Shown in pieces: positions 9,204 to 18,409 of a stretch of DNA of 64,000 bases (position 1 is the first letter of the stretch; every line of letters begins with the position of its first letter). Location: positions 6,200,001 through 6,264,000 of the forward strand of contig NZ_CP021780.1 in the NCBI RefSeq assembly GCF_002192415.1. Direction: 5' to 3'. Origin of the DNA: Paenibacillus donghaensis. Lineage in GTDB: Bacteria; Bacillota; Bacilli; Paenibacillales; Paenibacillaceae. The notes under the pieces were generated by a model. It searched no databases and had not been told where the DNA came from. It was given only the letters and a program-made list of their open reading frames with translations. A program made the translations under genes and the position numbers.

Positions 9204-9770
9204 TGAGGTTCACTGATACCGACGGGTTATGCCCGGAAGCAACAAGGTGAACACAGATACAGCAGCAAGCCATCCTGCCGTCCACCAACTGCTGACGGGA
9301 TTCTCCAGGGCGCAATTTGAAACGCGGGGCCACTGCAGATGATATTCACCTAGAACCGGTGACCCCATCCTGCTTCGCCCGAGAGCAACCCTATGCTCGG
9401 AAGGGTAGCAGCAAGATCTTCCCCTAGGTCCGCCGGTATCAACCTGCAGAGCCATGGAGAAACCCAATATTTCTGTACAACTAGGAGCTCGATTCGCAAT
9501 TTCGTCACGCAGCCGGTCGCCGCAGTACCGATCGCGCCGAGTCGGCGCTTCTTTATGAACTACCAGGAGCCTAAATTGCGAATCCGCCCCGCTGCTAGCA
9601 ACGCCGGTTCCGTCTAAACGACGCTTCCTAGAAAACAACCTAGGTGAGCATGAGCCGCTGCTTAGCCGCGTACCTGATCGCCGGCGTGTCAATCTTGCTG
9701 AACCGACGCTTTCAGAAGATTAACCAGGAGTACGAGCCGCGCATATGGCTGCCGACGTATTAGTCTGTAA
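9204..9770 (+). ncRNA. candidate large structured RNA or degenerate 80-nt unit array
   Basis: About 570 bases of GC-rich sequence between AT-rich flanks, without a credible gene. It is full of hairpins: GGTTCAC/GTGAAC enclosing CGGG-TTATG-CCCG at the left end; GCGCCGA/TCGGCGC near 9535; and a perfect 12-base pairing GATTCGCAATTT (9491) with AAATTGCGAATC (9574). Four units about 80 nt apart share a GCCGG start (9432, 9512, 9603, 9680) and a later A-(C/A)C-x-AGG(A/T)G block (9483, 9565, 9642, 9726). A weak plus-strand promoter, TATACA-17-TATACT at 9158-9186, would start RNA near 9193. Size and structure recall the ROOL/GOLLD/OLE classes; type III antitoxin repeats read from the other strand are an alternative. 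Strand is not certain. Confidence 0.4.
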
Positions 9771-9987
9771 TCCTATTTTCGCATTCTAATACTTTACCTA
9801 CTGAGTCTAATCCTTATATTGTCTTTCAACAGCCGGACTTCGTCTCGGAGCAAGCAGTGCGTGAATCTGAAGTAGCAAGCAGCACCTACTGACTACGATA
9901 TCGCCTTTTCAGTTTGGTGAAAATAAAACGCGGTTTTTGAATTGAAGAATCGTCAGCTTTTGAAAAATAAGTTTTTGACTGATTGAT

Positions 9988-10044
9988 TAAAAGAAACAGC
10001 GGCAGTCCAAGACTTGATAAATAAAGTCTTAGACTGCCGCTGTT
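9988..10044 (-). terminator. strong terminator hairpin
   Basis: A 21-bp stem with arms 9995-10015 and 10024-10044 (one bulged base) and an 8-nt loop. On the minus strand it is followed by TTTCTTTT, so it should end transcripts from the gene at 10220-11488. The 170 bases between that gene and the hairpin hold nothing else. Confidence 0.8.
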
Positions 10045-10219
10045 GTCGTTAAACTAACGTTGCTGTTCAATAGGTTAGTATTCAACATTTTTTGGAATTT
10101 TATTTGGGAAAGGCATTATCGGAAACAAAAGATAAAAGATGCAGATTCCTCGGCTATTTCGGAATTCCTTACCGTACATACTTTTGAAAAGAATCCAGAA
10201 AGGGTTTAAGAAAAGCACT

Positions 10220-11488
10220 TCAATCTTTCAAATCTATGCTCGTCTTCTGTTTCAACTTCTTACTACCAATAGATATAAGACCCGGACTATTGTCATCCTC
10301 AGAAGTCAATTCGTAGTTCTCACAAATATAGTTTACAAAGTCTTTTAATGAAGACGGTCGTTCATTAATATATTTTTGTTCTTCGTCAGTTAAACCGTTC
10401 AGCGTTGAATCATAAAGAGCTGTCATTTGATTTACAACCTTTTCTATCGGCTGGAAGCCAAGCATAATCTCATTCATGAATCTTGGGTGAAATTGTATTG
10501 GATCTCCACCTTTACTTAGCTGAGGAAACCCCTCCTTCGAGGTAGTATATTCAAAGCCCTTAATTCGGAACTTATCTTTAAGTACCTCATGATCAAGGTA
10601 ACAAAGAATTATGACGCCTACTTCCATTAAAAGCTTTTTACTTTTCAGAGAAATTGGAAATGCAAGTGGTGGCATGTGAAATATGCTTTCTCGTGGTTCC
10701 TCGACCAACCCTGAAAGCCCAGTCCAAAAAGGTTCTTTAAAATCGTACAGGCCGGTGATGAGCTCAGGATCAACTTCTTTGGGATCCTCCTCATACTTGA
10801 TTGCTGCATAAACCAAACCCGGTTCAGCTAATACGGAGGAGTTCCCTGATTTGTTTCTCATACATTCCTCAATAAGTTGATCAAGCAACGAAAAGTGTTC
10901 TTGATATCCCGTTACATCAACTTCAATTGTTCTCGTAATCAAATCCGCTCTATATAGCGTTCCATAGCCTCTTTCTAAATACTCCTGGAGCCAGAAATTT
11001 TTGGAGAATTGTCTTCCTACCCTTCCCCTTACCATTTCTTCAATCTCCATTGGCGTCGACGTTTTACATTCGTAGATATGAATCTGATCAGTTGCCTTCA
11101 CCTCAATTAGGTCCCCAGTTGTGATGCAACGAGTTGTATCTGCAAGAATAAATATTTTCTCATTCGCTAAAGGTTCAAATTTTTCTATTATCCCCATAAT
11201 AGTATCTTTTTGGGGCAAAAGTGCGGTCCTCCCAGACTCAAACTTTCCTAGTTGTCTTATTGTGAAGGTTTCTAGCACGGACCACACCATAGCTTCGCTG
11301 ATCGAGTAAAGCCGAGCCTGATGATAAAGCCACTCATCCTTTTCAGCTTCATTTCCTTTAATTAGTTCCTCCTCACACTTAAGTAGTGCTTTAACTAATT
11401 CTTTTTGTAGATTCCAGAAGGAGTACGTGCTACTTATATTCTCAAACCTATCGTATAATTCATACCTATAAGCCAATAGTGTGTCCAT
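10220..11488 (-). CDS. unknown protein with D...ExK nuclease-like motif
   Basis: 422 residues, family not recognised. Around residues 123-143 it reads TTGDLIEV, then IYECKTS, giving D126 and E140-x-K142. This fits the PD-(D/E)xK fold, where the acid and the E-x-K line up on adjacent strands. Other stretches are mixed helix and strand with no membrane segment or signal peptide. AGGAG lies 7 nt before the ATG. It forms a single-gene unit ending at the hairpin at 9988-10044. It lies in the same AT-rich block as the STAND and HEPN genes, so a defence nuclease is a reasonable guess, but the acid spacing alone does not prove activity. Confidence 0.45.
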   Translation of the reverse strand: MDTLLAYRYELYDRFENISSTYSFWNLQKELVKALLKCEEELIKGNEAEKDEWLYHQARLYSISEAMVWSVLETFTIRQLGKFESGRTALLPQKDTIMGIIEKFEPLANEKIFILADTTRCITTGDLIEVKATDQIHIYECKTSTPMEIEEMVRGRVGRQFSKNFWLQEYLERGYGTLYRADLITRTIEVDVTGYQEHFSLLDQLIEECMRNKSGNSSVLAEPGLVYAAIKYEEDPKEVDPELITGLYDFKEPFWTGLSGLVEEPRESIFHMPPLAFPISLKSKKLLMEVGVIILCYLDHEVLKDKFRIKGFEYTTSKEGFPQLSKGGDPIQFHPRFMNEIMLGFQPIEKVVNQMTALYDSTLNGLTDEEQKYINERPSSLKDFVNYICENYELTSEDDNSPGLISIGSKKLKQKTSIDLKD

Positions 11489-11856
11489 ACAATACTCCTT
11501 TCAATCTTCTCAAGTAACTGACCATGAGCTTATTTTTACCTGTGTCCGAAAACTTATTAATATTACTTACAGTTCATAGAGCTGCTCCATTTGAACTAGA
11601 TTGAATTCTTAAAATTTTATGATTTGATAAATTGCCAAACTACGACGGTTGTCGGATTACTTTTATTATCGACCACATTAAGTCTTGCGCCTGAGTTGGC
11701 GATATTAAGTTCATCCGCCGCTTCACTCAACACGAAGCTAACTAATCGATTAAAAGGATCTCCTATGATATTGTCATTACCATGATTGAGGCTGGTTGGG
11801 ACGTAATATCCTGTATTACAAGCGATGCTGTGGAGCGCCAAGAAGAACAATAGGGG
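11489..11856. other. gap without a supported gene
   Basis: Between the nuclease-like gene and the IS110 remnant. A minus-strand frame of 77 codons (11617-11850) ends in a plausible beta-rich segment (ARLNVVDNKS) and may be the tail of a gene cut by the IS, but it has no ribosome binding site and no family is recognised. Confidence 0.4.
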
Positions 11857-12630
11857 ATGCCGGTGAATCTAAACTTACAGGGAGAGATTGTCGGTCTAGA
11901 TATTTCAAAAGAAGAAATTCATGGACAAGCCTTTTTAGCGAGCGGAAAGCCCTTCAGAGGGACATTCCACTTCGTGCCACTCGTGATGGACTAGCAAATC
12001 CATATCAAGTTTTAACGGATGTTGAATTAGTATCTAAACAACGTTCTTTACTTATTCTAGAAGCAACCGGACATTACCAAAGCCCTGTTGTTCAGTTCCT
12101 AGTATTGAATATTTTAAGAAAAGAGGGGTTCAACTTCTCAATCTGCGCTATCACTGGATTAATCAACGGGTTCAATGACTAGTAGATGCGGCAAAACAAA
12201 ACCCATTTCAGCAAACCATGTATAAAAGTCATTTAATCAATTTGAAAGTTCTTATTACCCGTATTCTTCAATACCAAGAGCATATTTCTGAACTGGAACA
12301 GAACATAGATGCTCTAGCTAAAAAAATTGAAGATTATGTAATTAATTTATTCGATTTCCAGCATTGGGCATAAAGTATCTTTGCTTCCGGTAAGTTTACA
12401 GCGACTCAAAACCAAATCACGAAACGTGGTTTTAAGTATTTGCGTTACGCGCTGGTGATGGCTGTTCCGTGTAGACTTATCCCCTCCCAAATATGCGAAT
12501 CAAAGAGTTCTATGATCGCAAGAGAGCCGAAGGAAAACAGCATAAAGTAGCTCTAATCGCGTGTGCAAATAAGCTCGTGCATTGGCTGTACGCTATCTTG
12601 AAAAACAATAAGGTATTCCATCCAAATTAA
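11857..12630 (+). pseudogene. IS110-family transposase remnant
   Basis: Several frames carry matching pieces of an IS110 transposase in the correct order. The N-terminal piece has VGLDISKEEIHGQAF and ASGKPFRGTF. Next come ILEATGHYQSPVVQFL, a segment QNPFQQTMYKSHL, a leucine-rich coiled part, then GKFTATQNQITKRG-KYLRYALVMAV. The end reads CANKLVHWLYAILKNNK, stopping at 12628-12630. Stops and frame changes separate the pieces, and the middle of the catalytic region is missing, so the roughly 400-residue enzyme is reduced to fragments. No terminal repeats are evident, which is normal for IS110. Confidence 0.8.
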
Positions 12631-12778
12631 AGGAATCTTATTGTAATAATATTCTAATACAGACTGGAAATTGGAGGGTTATTTGGCATTCTCATTTTAA
12701 CTATATCACATGATTTAAAATCACCTTTCTGGTAATATTTACAAGCTATTAGCAGGATAGTTTAATGAAGCATCCGCT

Positions 12779-12840
12779 AGTCTAATAACTTTATTTTCTT
12801 AGTCTAACACTTTATTTTTCAGTCTAATGCTTTACTTTCT
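12779..12840. repeat. three tandem AGTCTAAT repeats
   Basis: Three head-to-tail copies of 20-22 bp, each starting AGTCTAA and continuing with CTTTA(C/T)TTTTC-like sequence. A related word (TTCTAATACTTTACC then GAGTCTAATCC) appears at about 9784-9815, past the structured-RNA region. The surrounding gap (12631-12890) has no gene. Confidence 0.65.
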
Positions 12841-12891
12841 TTTTTAAATATAATAATTAATTTTAACAATTCCCCCTTAATATCCATTTCC

Positions 12892-12926
12892 GAAAAACAA
12901 AGCCGTCCTGAGATGTCAGGACGGCT
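12892..12926 (-). terminator. glmS terminator
   Basis: Perfect 11-bp stem AGCCGTCCTGA (12901-12911) with loop GATG. On the minus strand it is followed by TTTGTTTTT. It lies about 160 bases after the glmS stop, past a tandem-repeat block. Confidence 0.85.
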
Positions 12927-12968
12927 CATGCTGTCTGGGTTATTGTCTAAGTTTTTATTATCAGACAA

Positions 12969-13048
12969 CTTCATAACTTTAATGTGCACTTCACAACTTT
13001 AATGTCTTCTTCATAACTTTAATGTCTACTTCACAACTATATTGTTTC
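12969..13048. repeat. four tandem 20-bp repeats downstream of glmS
   Basis: Exactly four 20-bp units fill 80 bases: CTTCATAACTTTAATGTGCA and three variants in which TCATAAC and TCACAAC alternate; the fourth unit has diverged in its second half. They lie between the glmS stop and its terminator, so they are part of the glmS mRNA 3' end. Confidence 0.8.
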
Positions 13049-13085
13049 TATACAACTGGACACTTCCAATATAAACAACCCAAAC

Positions 13086-14918
13086 CTACTCCACCGTAAC
13101 ACTCTTCGCCAGGTTACGGGGCTTATCGACATCGTGACCCAGGGCCAGCGAAGCGTAGTAAGCCAGCAGCTGCAGGGTAACTACGGACAGAGCCGCACTC
13201 AGCAATGGCAGGGTTCTTGGAATTACAAACACCTGATCCACGGATCTAAGCAGGTCAGTGACATTCTCTTCTTGCGTAATGGCCATGACTACGGCACCGC
13301 GTGCTTTGACTTCCTTGATGTTGCTGACGGTTTTCTCCAGAACGGACTCCTGGGTTGCCAGGGCAATGACCGGCACGCCTTCCTGAATCAATGCGAGCGT
13401 ACCATGCTTCAGCTCACCGGCAGCATAAGCTTCGGAGTGAATGTAAGAGATCTCTTTCAGCTTCAGTGAACCTTCCTGGGCTACTGCGTAATCGACACCG
13501 CGTCCAAGGAAGAACAGGTGCTCATGCTTGGAGATCTGCTCTGCATATTCCTTGATGGCATCCTTCTGAGCCAGAATCTGCTCTACTTGCTCCGGCAGGG
13601 ATTGCATAGCCGCGAGAATAGCAGTCACCTCTGCTTCGGTCTGAGTGCCACGCACTTCAGCCAGATACAGCGCCAGCAAAGTGAATACGATCAGCTGGGA
13701 AGTGTACGCCTTAGTCGAAGCTACGGCGATTTCCGGTCCAGCCAGTGTGACCAGCACGCTGTCCGCTTCACGGGCAATCGAGCTGCCCACTACATTGGTT
13801 ACAGCCAGCACATGCGCTCCATTGGCATGGCCTTCACGCAGGGCAGCCAGGGTATCTGCAGTTTCGCCGGATTGGCTGACTACGATAACCAGGGTTTCCG
13901 GCGATACGATCGGTGACCGGTAACGGTATTCGGATGCGATATCATTCTCTACCGGAATACGTACCAGCGTTTCGATCAGATTGCGTCCAACCAGTCCTGC
14001 ATTGTAGGCCGTACCACAAGCAACGATCTGAATGTTCTTGATGTTCTTAATCTGCTCTTTGGTCAGGTTCAGTTCAGGCAAGATAACCTGATTGCCTTCA
14101 GCATTGATACGACCGCGCATGGTGTCGCGGTATGCCTTAGGCTGCTCGTGAATTTCCTTCAGCATGAAATGCTCGTATCCGCCTTTTTCTGCGGTAACGG
14201 CGTCCCAATCGACAGTAATCATTTCCCGAGCAATAAAGTTACCTTCAATCGTCATCAGTTCGACAGCATCGCGTGTCAGTACCGCCATTTCGCCGTCGTT
14301 TAGAATATATACGTTGCGGGTGTATTCCAGTAGAGCGGGAATATCGGACCCGATAAAGTTCTCTCCATCGCCAAGACCAATAATCAGCGGACTGGCTTGA
14401 CGCACAGCTACCAATTTGTCCGGCTCATATTCAGTCAGAACGCCAAGGGCAAACGCACCGCGCATGAAAGTAATTGCTTTCTGCACAGCCTTCACAATGT
14501 CACCCTCATATTCACGGGCGATCAGGTGTGAAATCACCTCAGTATCAGTCTCGGATGTAAAGTGGCATCCTCCGGCCATCAGCTCTTCCTTCAAGTCCAG
14601 ATAGTTCTCTACGATGCCGTTATGCACTACAGAGAATTTCTGGCTCTCATCGGTGTGGGGATGGGAGTTCTCATCCGAAGGTTTGCCATGAGTCGCCCAG
14701 CGAGTGTGTCCGATTCCGGCACTGCCTGTCAGCGGATGAGTATCAAGCTTGGTTTCCAGGTTCATCAAACGTCCTTTGGCTTTGACTACCTGAAGACCTT
14801 CCTGGGTGAACACAGCGATACCAGCGGAATCATACCCGCGATACTCCAGCTTCTTCAACCCATTGACCAAGATCCCCTGCGAATTCTGATTGCCAATATA
14901 TCCTACGATACCACACAT
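13086..14918 (-). CDS. glmS: glutamine--fructose-6-phosphate aminotransferase
   Basis: GlmS makes glucosamine-6-phosphate from fructose-6-phosphate and glutamine, the first committed step to UDP-GlcNAc. The 610-residue product starts MCGIVGYIG, so the catalytic Cys is exposed after Met removal. The N-terminal glutaminase domain (1 to about 220) is followed by two SIS sugar-isomerase domains with the VSQSGETADT phosphosugar loop, and ends in the conserved KSVTVE. The start was set at 14918 behind GGAGG; the longer frame has no support. It is regulated by the glmS ribozyme in its leader and is the last gene of the cdaA-cdaR-glmM-glmS cluster. Confidence 0.97.
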   Translation of the reverse strand: MCGIVGYIGNQNSQGILVNGLKKLEYRGYDSAGIAVFTQEGLQVVKAKGRLMNLETKLDTHPLTGSAGIGHTRWATHGKPSDENSHPHTDESQKFSVVHNGIVENYLDLKEELMAGGCHFTSETDTEVISHLIAREYEGDIVKAVQKAITFMRGAFALGVLTEYEPDKLVAVRQASPLIIGLGDGENFIGSDIPALLEYTRNVYILNDGEMAVLTRDAVELMTIEGNFIAREMITVDWDAVTAEKGGYEHFMLKEIHEQPKAYRDTMRGRINAEGNQVILPELNLTKEQIKNIKNIQIVACGTAYNAGLVGRNLIETLVRIPVENDIASEYRYRSPIVSPETLVIVVSQSGETADTLAALREGHANGAHVLAVTNVVGSSIAREADSVLVTLAGPEIAVASTKAYTSQLIVFTLLALYLAEVRGTQTEAEVTAILAAMQSLPEQVEQILAQKDAIKEYAEQISKHEHLFFLGRGVDYAVAQEGSLKLKEISYIHSEAYAAGELKHGTLALIQEGVPVIALATQESVLEKTVSNIKEVKARGAVVMAITQEENVTDLLRSVDQVFVIPRTLPLLSAALSVVTLQLLAYYASLALGHDVDKPRNLAKSVTVE

Positions 14919-15109
14919 TATAATTTTCCTCCGTCCATGATTTGGGGTATGGGCGGCATAAGGAAAGAAACGTGCCGTGCGGCATGTTGATGAGAAAAAG
15001 CACAATATTCAGTTGTATACTCTCTTCTTCTCTGCCGTGGCAGAACAACGCTGTTTCTTCTGATGCACGCATCCAACTACTTCTTTACGCACCCATACGA
15101 AACGTTGTG

Positions 15110-15290
15110 TGAAAGGTCGCCCTAACATTTTCCGTTTTGTATTTACGGCTCTGGTGCATCACCGGGAGGTCCCCGCCGAACATTTCGAACACCCCCACCT
15201 CGTCAGCTTACGTCGGCCGTGATCCGTTCCAGCCTTCTTCCTGGCTGTCCCTTCTCCCCCGCGCGCGACCAAGCTCTGGCGCTTGCTGTT
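15110..15290 (-). ncRNA. glmS self-cleaving ribozyme/riboswitch
   Basis: In the 570-base glmS leader the minus strand carries the ribozyme core in order: AAGCGCCAGAGC (cleavage expected between A15283 and G15282), GCTGACGAGGTGG, TTCGAAA, TTCGGCGG, then GACCTCCCGGTG. These match the conserved core of glmS ribozymes from Bacillus. When glucosamine-6-phosphate binds, the RNA cuts itself and the glmS message is degraded. The 190 bases between its 3' end and glmS hold no other element I recognise. Confidence 0.93.
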
Positions 15291-15336
15291 GCCAACCTCA
15301 CAATCCCCGCTTTCCTTCTGGAATGACACTTAACCT

Positions 15337-15365
15337 ATTATATGCACCTTACATCATTTTGGCAA
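15337..15365 (-). promoter_or_regulatory. SigA promoter of glmS
   Basis: Minus strand TTGCCA (15365-15360), 17-nt spacer, TATAAT (15342-15337). Transcription would begin near 15330, about 45 nt before the ribozyme cleavage site, as expected for this leader. Confidence 0.85.
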
Positions 15366-15439
15366 TGCCATAGGTCCCAAATACTTGCCGAAGCCTGTCA
15401 TATGGATATAGTATGAACAGCCTAGAATGGAATAAAGCC

Positions 15440-15467
15440 GGAAAATGCGCATTGAAACAGCATTTCC
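15440..15467 (-). terminator. weak hairpin after glmM
   Basis: Minus strand GGAAATGC ... GCATTTTCC stem followed by GGCTTTATTCC, 20 nt after the glmM stop. It may end part of the cdaA-cdaR-glmM transcript before the separate glmS promoter. Confidence 0.4.
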
Positions 15468-15484
15468 CAGCCACCTAAATAATA

Positions 15485-16825
15485 TTATACCAATTCGCGC
15501 TGCACAACATCCACAATTTGGCCGACATAATGATCCAGCTCTGCCTTATCCGGCCCCTCCGCCATCACGCGGATCAGCGGCTCTGTACCGGATGGACGCA
15601 CCAGCACACGGCCGTTGTCGCCCAGCTTGCCTTCGACTTCCAGGATGGCGGCTTCAATCGCAGGATTGTTCGGATAATTGGTTTTATCCTGCACACGCAC
15701 GTTAACCAGCACCTGCGGGTATTTAGTCATCATCGCTTTGAGGTCGCTAAGCTTCTTGCCGGAAGACTTCAGGGTATCCACCAGCTGAATCGCAGTCAGA
15801 ATGCCGTCGCCAGTCGTATTGTAATCCAGAAAAATCACATGGCCGGACTGTTCTCCGCCCAGGTTGTAGCCGCCGCGGCGCATCTCTTCCATCACGTAGC
15901 GGTCGCCTACGGCTGTCTTGGCGGTATTCAGCTGTAATTGCTCAGTCGCCTTATAGAAGCCGATGTTGCTCATGACAGTGGACACAATGGTGCCGTCCTT
16001 CAGCTTGCCCGCCCGGTTCATCGCGTCTCCGCAGATGCAGAGGATAAAGTCTCCATCCACTTCCTCACCGGTCTCGTCGATAGCGATCAGGCGGTCAGCG
16101 TCTCCGTCAAAAGCAAGTCCCAAAGCCGCGCCATGGCGCAGCACTTCCTCTCGCAGTGTCTCCGGATGGGTGGAGCCGAAACCGTCGTTAATGTTCAGTC
16201 CGTCCGGTTCAGAACCAATCGCAATCACTTCAGCGCCCAGTTCCTTAAAAAGACGTGGTGCCAGCTCATAGGCCGCTCCATGTGCGCAGTCGAGCACGAT
16301 TTTGATCCCGCTGAAGTTCTGGGAAATCGTTGTTTTGAGATAATCCAGGTAGAGATATTTGGCATCATTATTGACCGTAACCGTACCCAGACCGGAGCCT
16401 ACAGGGCGAGGCAGCTCATCCTGCTCGGCATCCATCAGCTCTTCGATCCGCAGTTCGGTTTCATCCGTCAGCTTAAAGCCGTCTCCGCCAAAAAACTTAA
16501 TGCCGTTATCTTCCACCGGATTATGGGAAGCCGAGATCATCACTCCGGCGTCAGCCTTCAGCAGTCTTGTAATATAAGCAACCGCAGGTGTACTCACTAC
16601 ACCCAGACGAATCACTTTAGCGCCAATCGAGAGCATCCCGGCAACCAGCGCCGACTCCAGCAATGGTCCGGAAATACGAGTATCCATTCCGATGACAACC
16701 TTCGGTTTCTCTATATTTCCGGCCAGCACATAACCACCGCAGCGGCCAATGCTATAGGCCATCTCCGCAGTTAATTCACGGTTTGCGACTCCGCGCACAC
16801 CGTCTGTTCCAAAATACTTACCCAT
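15485..16825 (-). CDS. glmM: phosphoglucosamine mutase
   Basis: GlmM converts glucosamine-6-phosphate to glucosamine-1-phosphate for UDP-GlcNAc and peptidoglycan. 446 residues, the usual length. The phosphoserine loop ISASHNP has Ser100 at the expected position, the Mg site is FDGDADR, the sugar loop GGEQSGH is present, and the C-terminal phosphate-binding VRPSGTEP is intact. AAAGGAG lies 8 nt before the ATG. It follows cdaR by about 95 bases and precedes glmS; in related bacteria the enzyme is inhibited by CdaA contact, which fits the gene order. Confidence 0.97.
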   Translation of the reverse strand: MGKYFGTDGVRGVANRELTAEMAYSIGRCGGYVLAGNIEKPKVVIGMDTRISGPLLESALVAGMLSIGAKVIRLGVVSTPAVAYITRLLKADAGVMISASHNPVEDNGIKFFGGDGFKLTDETELRIEELMDAEQDELPRPVGSGLGTVTVNNDAKYLYLDYLKTTISQNFSGIKIVLDCAHGAAYELAPRLFKELGAEVIAIGSEPDGLNINDGFGSTHPETLREEVLRHGAALGLAFDGDADRLIAIDETGEEVDGDFILCICGDAMNRAGKLKDGTIVSTVMSNIGFYKATEQLQLNTAKTAVGDRYVMEEMRRGGYNLGGEQSGHVIFLDYNTTGDGILTAIQLVDTLKSSGKKLSDLKAMMTKYPQVLVNVRVQDKTNYPNNPAIEAAILEVEGKLGDNGRVLVRPSGTEPLIRVMAEGPDKAELDHYVGQIVDVVQRELV

Positions 16826-16921
16826 CTCTTTTCTCCTTTAAATACGCTGCTTCAGCTTAATGTTATATGATATGAATGAATAACTGTCAGGGTGAATCTC
16901 AGTGAATCACAACCACAACAG

Positions 16922-18409
16922 CTATGTACCACCGGTACTCCCGGTGTTTCCGGTGTTCCCAGTGTTCCCGGTGTTTCCGGTATTGCCGCCTTCATTGCCC
17001 GCATCACTCGGATTAGGGCTCTCGGCAGGAGGCGAAGGAGTTGCTGTTGGCGTAACCTCAATACTTGGCACAGGCGTCAAGCTCGGCACAATCTCATCGC
17101 CTGTGACAGGCTGAGAGCTTGGCTCCGGCGACGCTGTGCTGCTTGAATCCGTCTCAGGAGAAGCCTCGGGTGTCGCAGACGGCGGCTGCAGTTGCACGCC
17201 CACATCCAGCGGCTGTCCGGCATTGCCAAGTGTGATGAATTGCGGGAGCGAGACCTGCAGCGGGACCACATGCGGGCCTGCCCCCAGACCACTGACGTCG
17301 GCAACCACTGTAATACTGCCCGGGTCCAGCTGATCCAGCAGCGCGGGTGCGCCGGAGAGGGTCAGCGATATCGTCTGGGCAGCAGGCGAAGTAATCGCTG
17401 CGTCCAAACCGTCCGCTACCCCTTCCAGCTTAATCGGGATCCCGTCGAGGGTCCGCTGGGCAACCGCTGAGGTGCTTACGGTGATATTCAGAGTTCCTGG
17501 CTCCACCCGCTCGGTGCCTTCCGGCGGAACAAGCTTCACTTTCAGCTCGGTGGTGCCTGCGATTTTGATAGCTGCAAGATCAACGACTGCTTCGTAAGAG
17601 GTTAATGGCGCTAGTGCAGCCTCCTGGGCATAGACAACGACCTTGTCCTGCTGAGCAGTCACTTCGGACAAGACAAGCGTGTCCGGAAGCTTGCCGGTAT
17701 AGCTGATCTCCAGCGGAAGCTCCTTGGAAGGCAGCGTGACCGGTACCTCAACCGCTACGGTAGCCGGCTCAATCACCGCATCTGGGATCTCCTTACCGTT
17801 GCTGTCATAGGCGTAGAGCTTCATCCGCTTCTCCTTGAAGGTAGTGGTCTCCCCGTCCAGCTCAATCGTACCCTGGACCTTGGCTACCCTGGTCAGATCG
17901 CTGGTCGGCAGGGTGACCTCGGCGGTCCCTGTAGGCTGGATAACCGGCGTTCCCAGCTTATATCCTTTGGCAGGCTCCCCCTTGGTGTTCAGGGTAATCG
18001 GGAACGACTTCGTGGTGCGCAGTTCTACCGTCACACGGACCACATCCGGCGTCATGCGGATAAGCCGCACTCCGCTCGGCAGCTTGTATTCCAGCGGAAG
18101 CGTATAGCTCCCCGGCTTCACATCGCTTAGATCGAGGGTGACGGAATAATCATCGGACAGCTTGTAGGTCAGGTCCGAGCTTCTCCCCTCAACCTCCAGC
18201 CGCACACTTTTCGCATCCACGGATATCGCATATTTATCCTCATCGTAGCCGGGAGTCTCAATCTTTACATTCTCAATGATTTTGGGTTCGGTAAGTACGG
18301 TTGATTGCGGCAGCGGAGCAGTGTCCACATGCACCATCGCCCACAGAATAATCCCGAGGGCAAGTGCAAGAACCTTGTTGAAGTTGTTATTCTTCATCCA
18401 CTTATCCAT
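16922..18409 (-). CDS. cdaR: CdaR, YbbR-domain regulator of diadenylate cyclase
   Basis: 495 residues. One N-terminal membrane anchor (about residues 11-29, ALALGIILWAMVHV) is followed by four YbbR domains of about 85 residues each, which lie outside the cell. The C-terminus is a low-complexity Pro/Ser/Thr tail ending in tandem G-N-T triplets, an unusual and probably flexible extension. CdaR modulates the cyclase CdaA. Its ATG lies inside the end of cdaA (ATGGATAA overlap of 8 nt), so the two are translationally coupled. Confidence 0.92.
   Translation of the reverse strand: MDKWMKNNNFNKVLALALGIILWAMVHVDTAPLPQSTVLTEPKIIENVKIETPGYDEDKYAISVDAKSVRLEVEGRSSDLTYKLSDDYSVTLDLSDVKPGSYTLPLEYKLPSGVRLIRMTPDVVRVTVELRTTKSFPITLNTKGEPAKGYKLGTPVIQPTGTAEVTLPTSDLTRVAKVQGTIELDGETTTFKEKRMKLYAYDSNGKEIPDAVIEPATVAVEVPVTLPSKELPLEISYTGKLPDTLVLSEVTAQQDKVVVYAQEAALAPLTSYEAVVDLAAIKIAGTTELKVKLVPPEGTERVEPGTLNITVSTSAVAQRTLDGIPIKLEGVADGLDAAITSPAAQTISLTLSGAPALLDQLDPGSITVVADVSGLGAGPHVVPLQVSLPQFITLGNAGQPLDVGVQLQPPSATPEASPETDSSSTASPEPSSQPVTGDEIVPSLTPVPSIEVTPTATPSPPAESPNPSDAGNEGGNTGNTGNTGNTGNTGSTGGT

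Noticed and set aside
9210..9692. A minus-strand frame of 160 codons in the GC-rich region
   Set aside because: No ribosome binding site, odd composition rich in Arg/Ser/Gly, and it overlaps strong hairpins; better explained as RNA-like DNA.
9204..9770. Group II intron or tRNA array as explanation of the GC-rich region
   Set aside because: No domain V signature, no reverse transcriptase, and no TTCGA-type T-loops in the units.
11617..11850. A 77-codon minus-strand frame next to the IS110 remnant
   Set aside because: No binding site and no recognisable family; at most a broken gene tail.
16902..17061. Plus-strand open frames opposite the GNT repeat of cdaR
   Set aside because: They arise from the repetitive cdaR tail read backwards and have no binding site.
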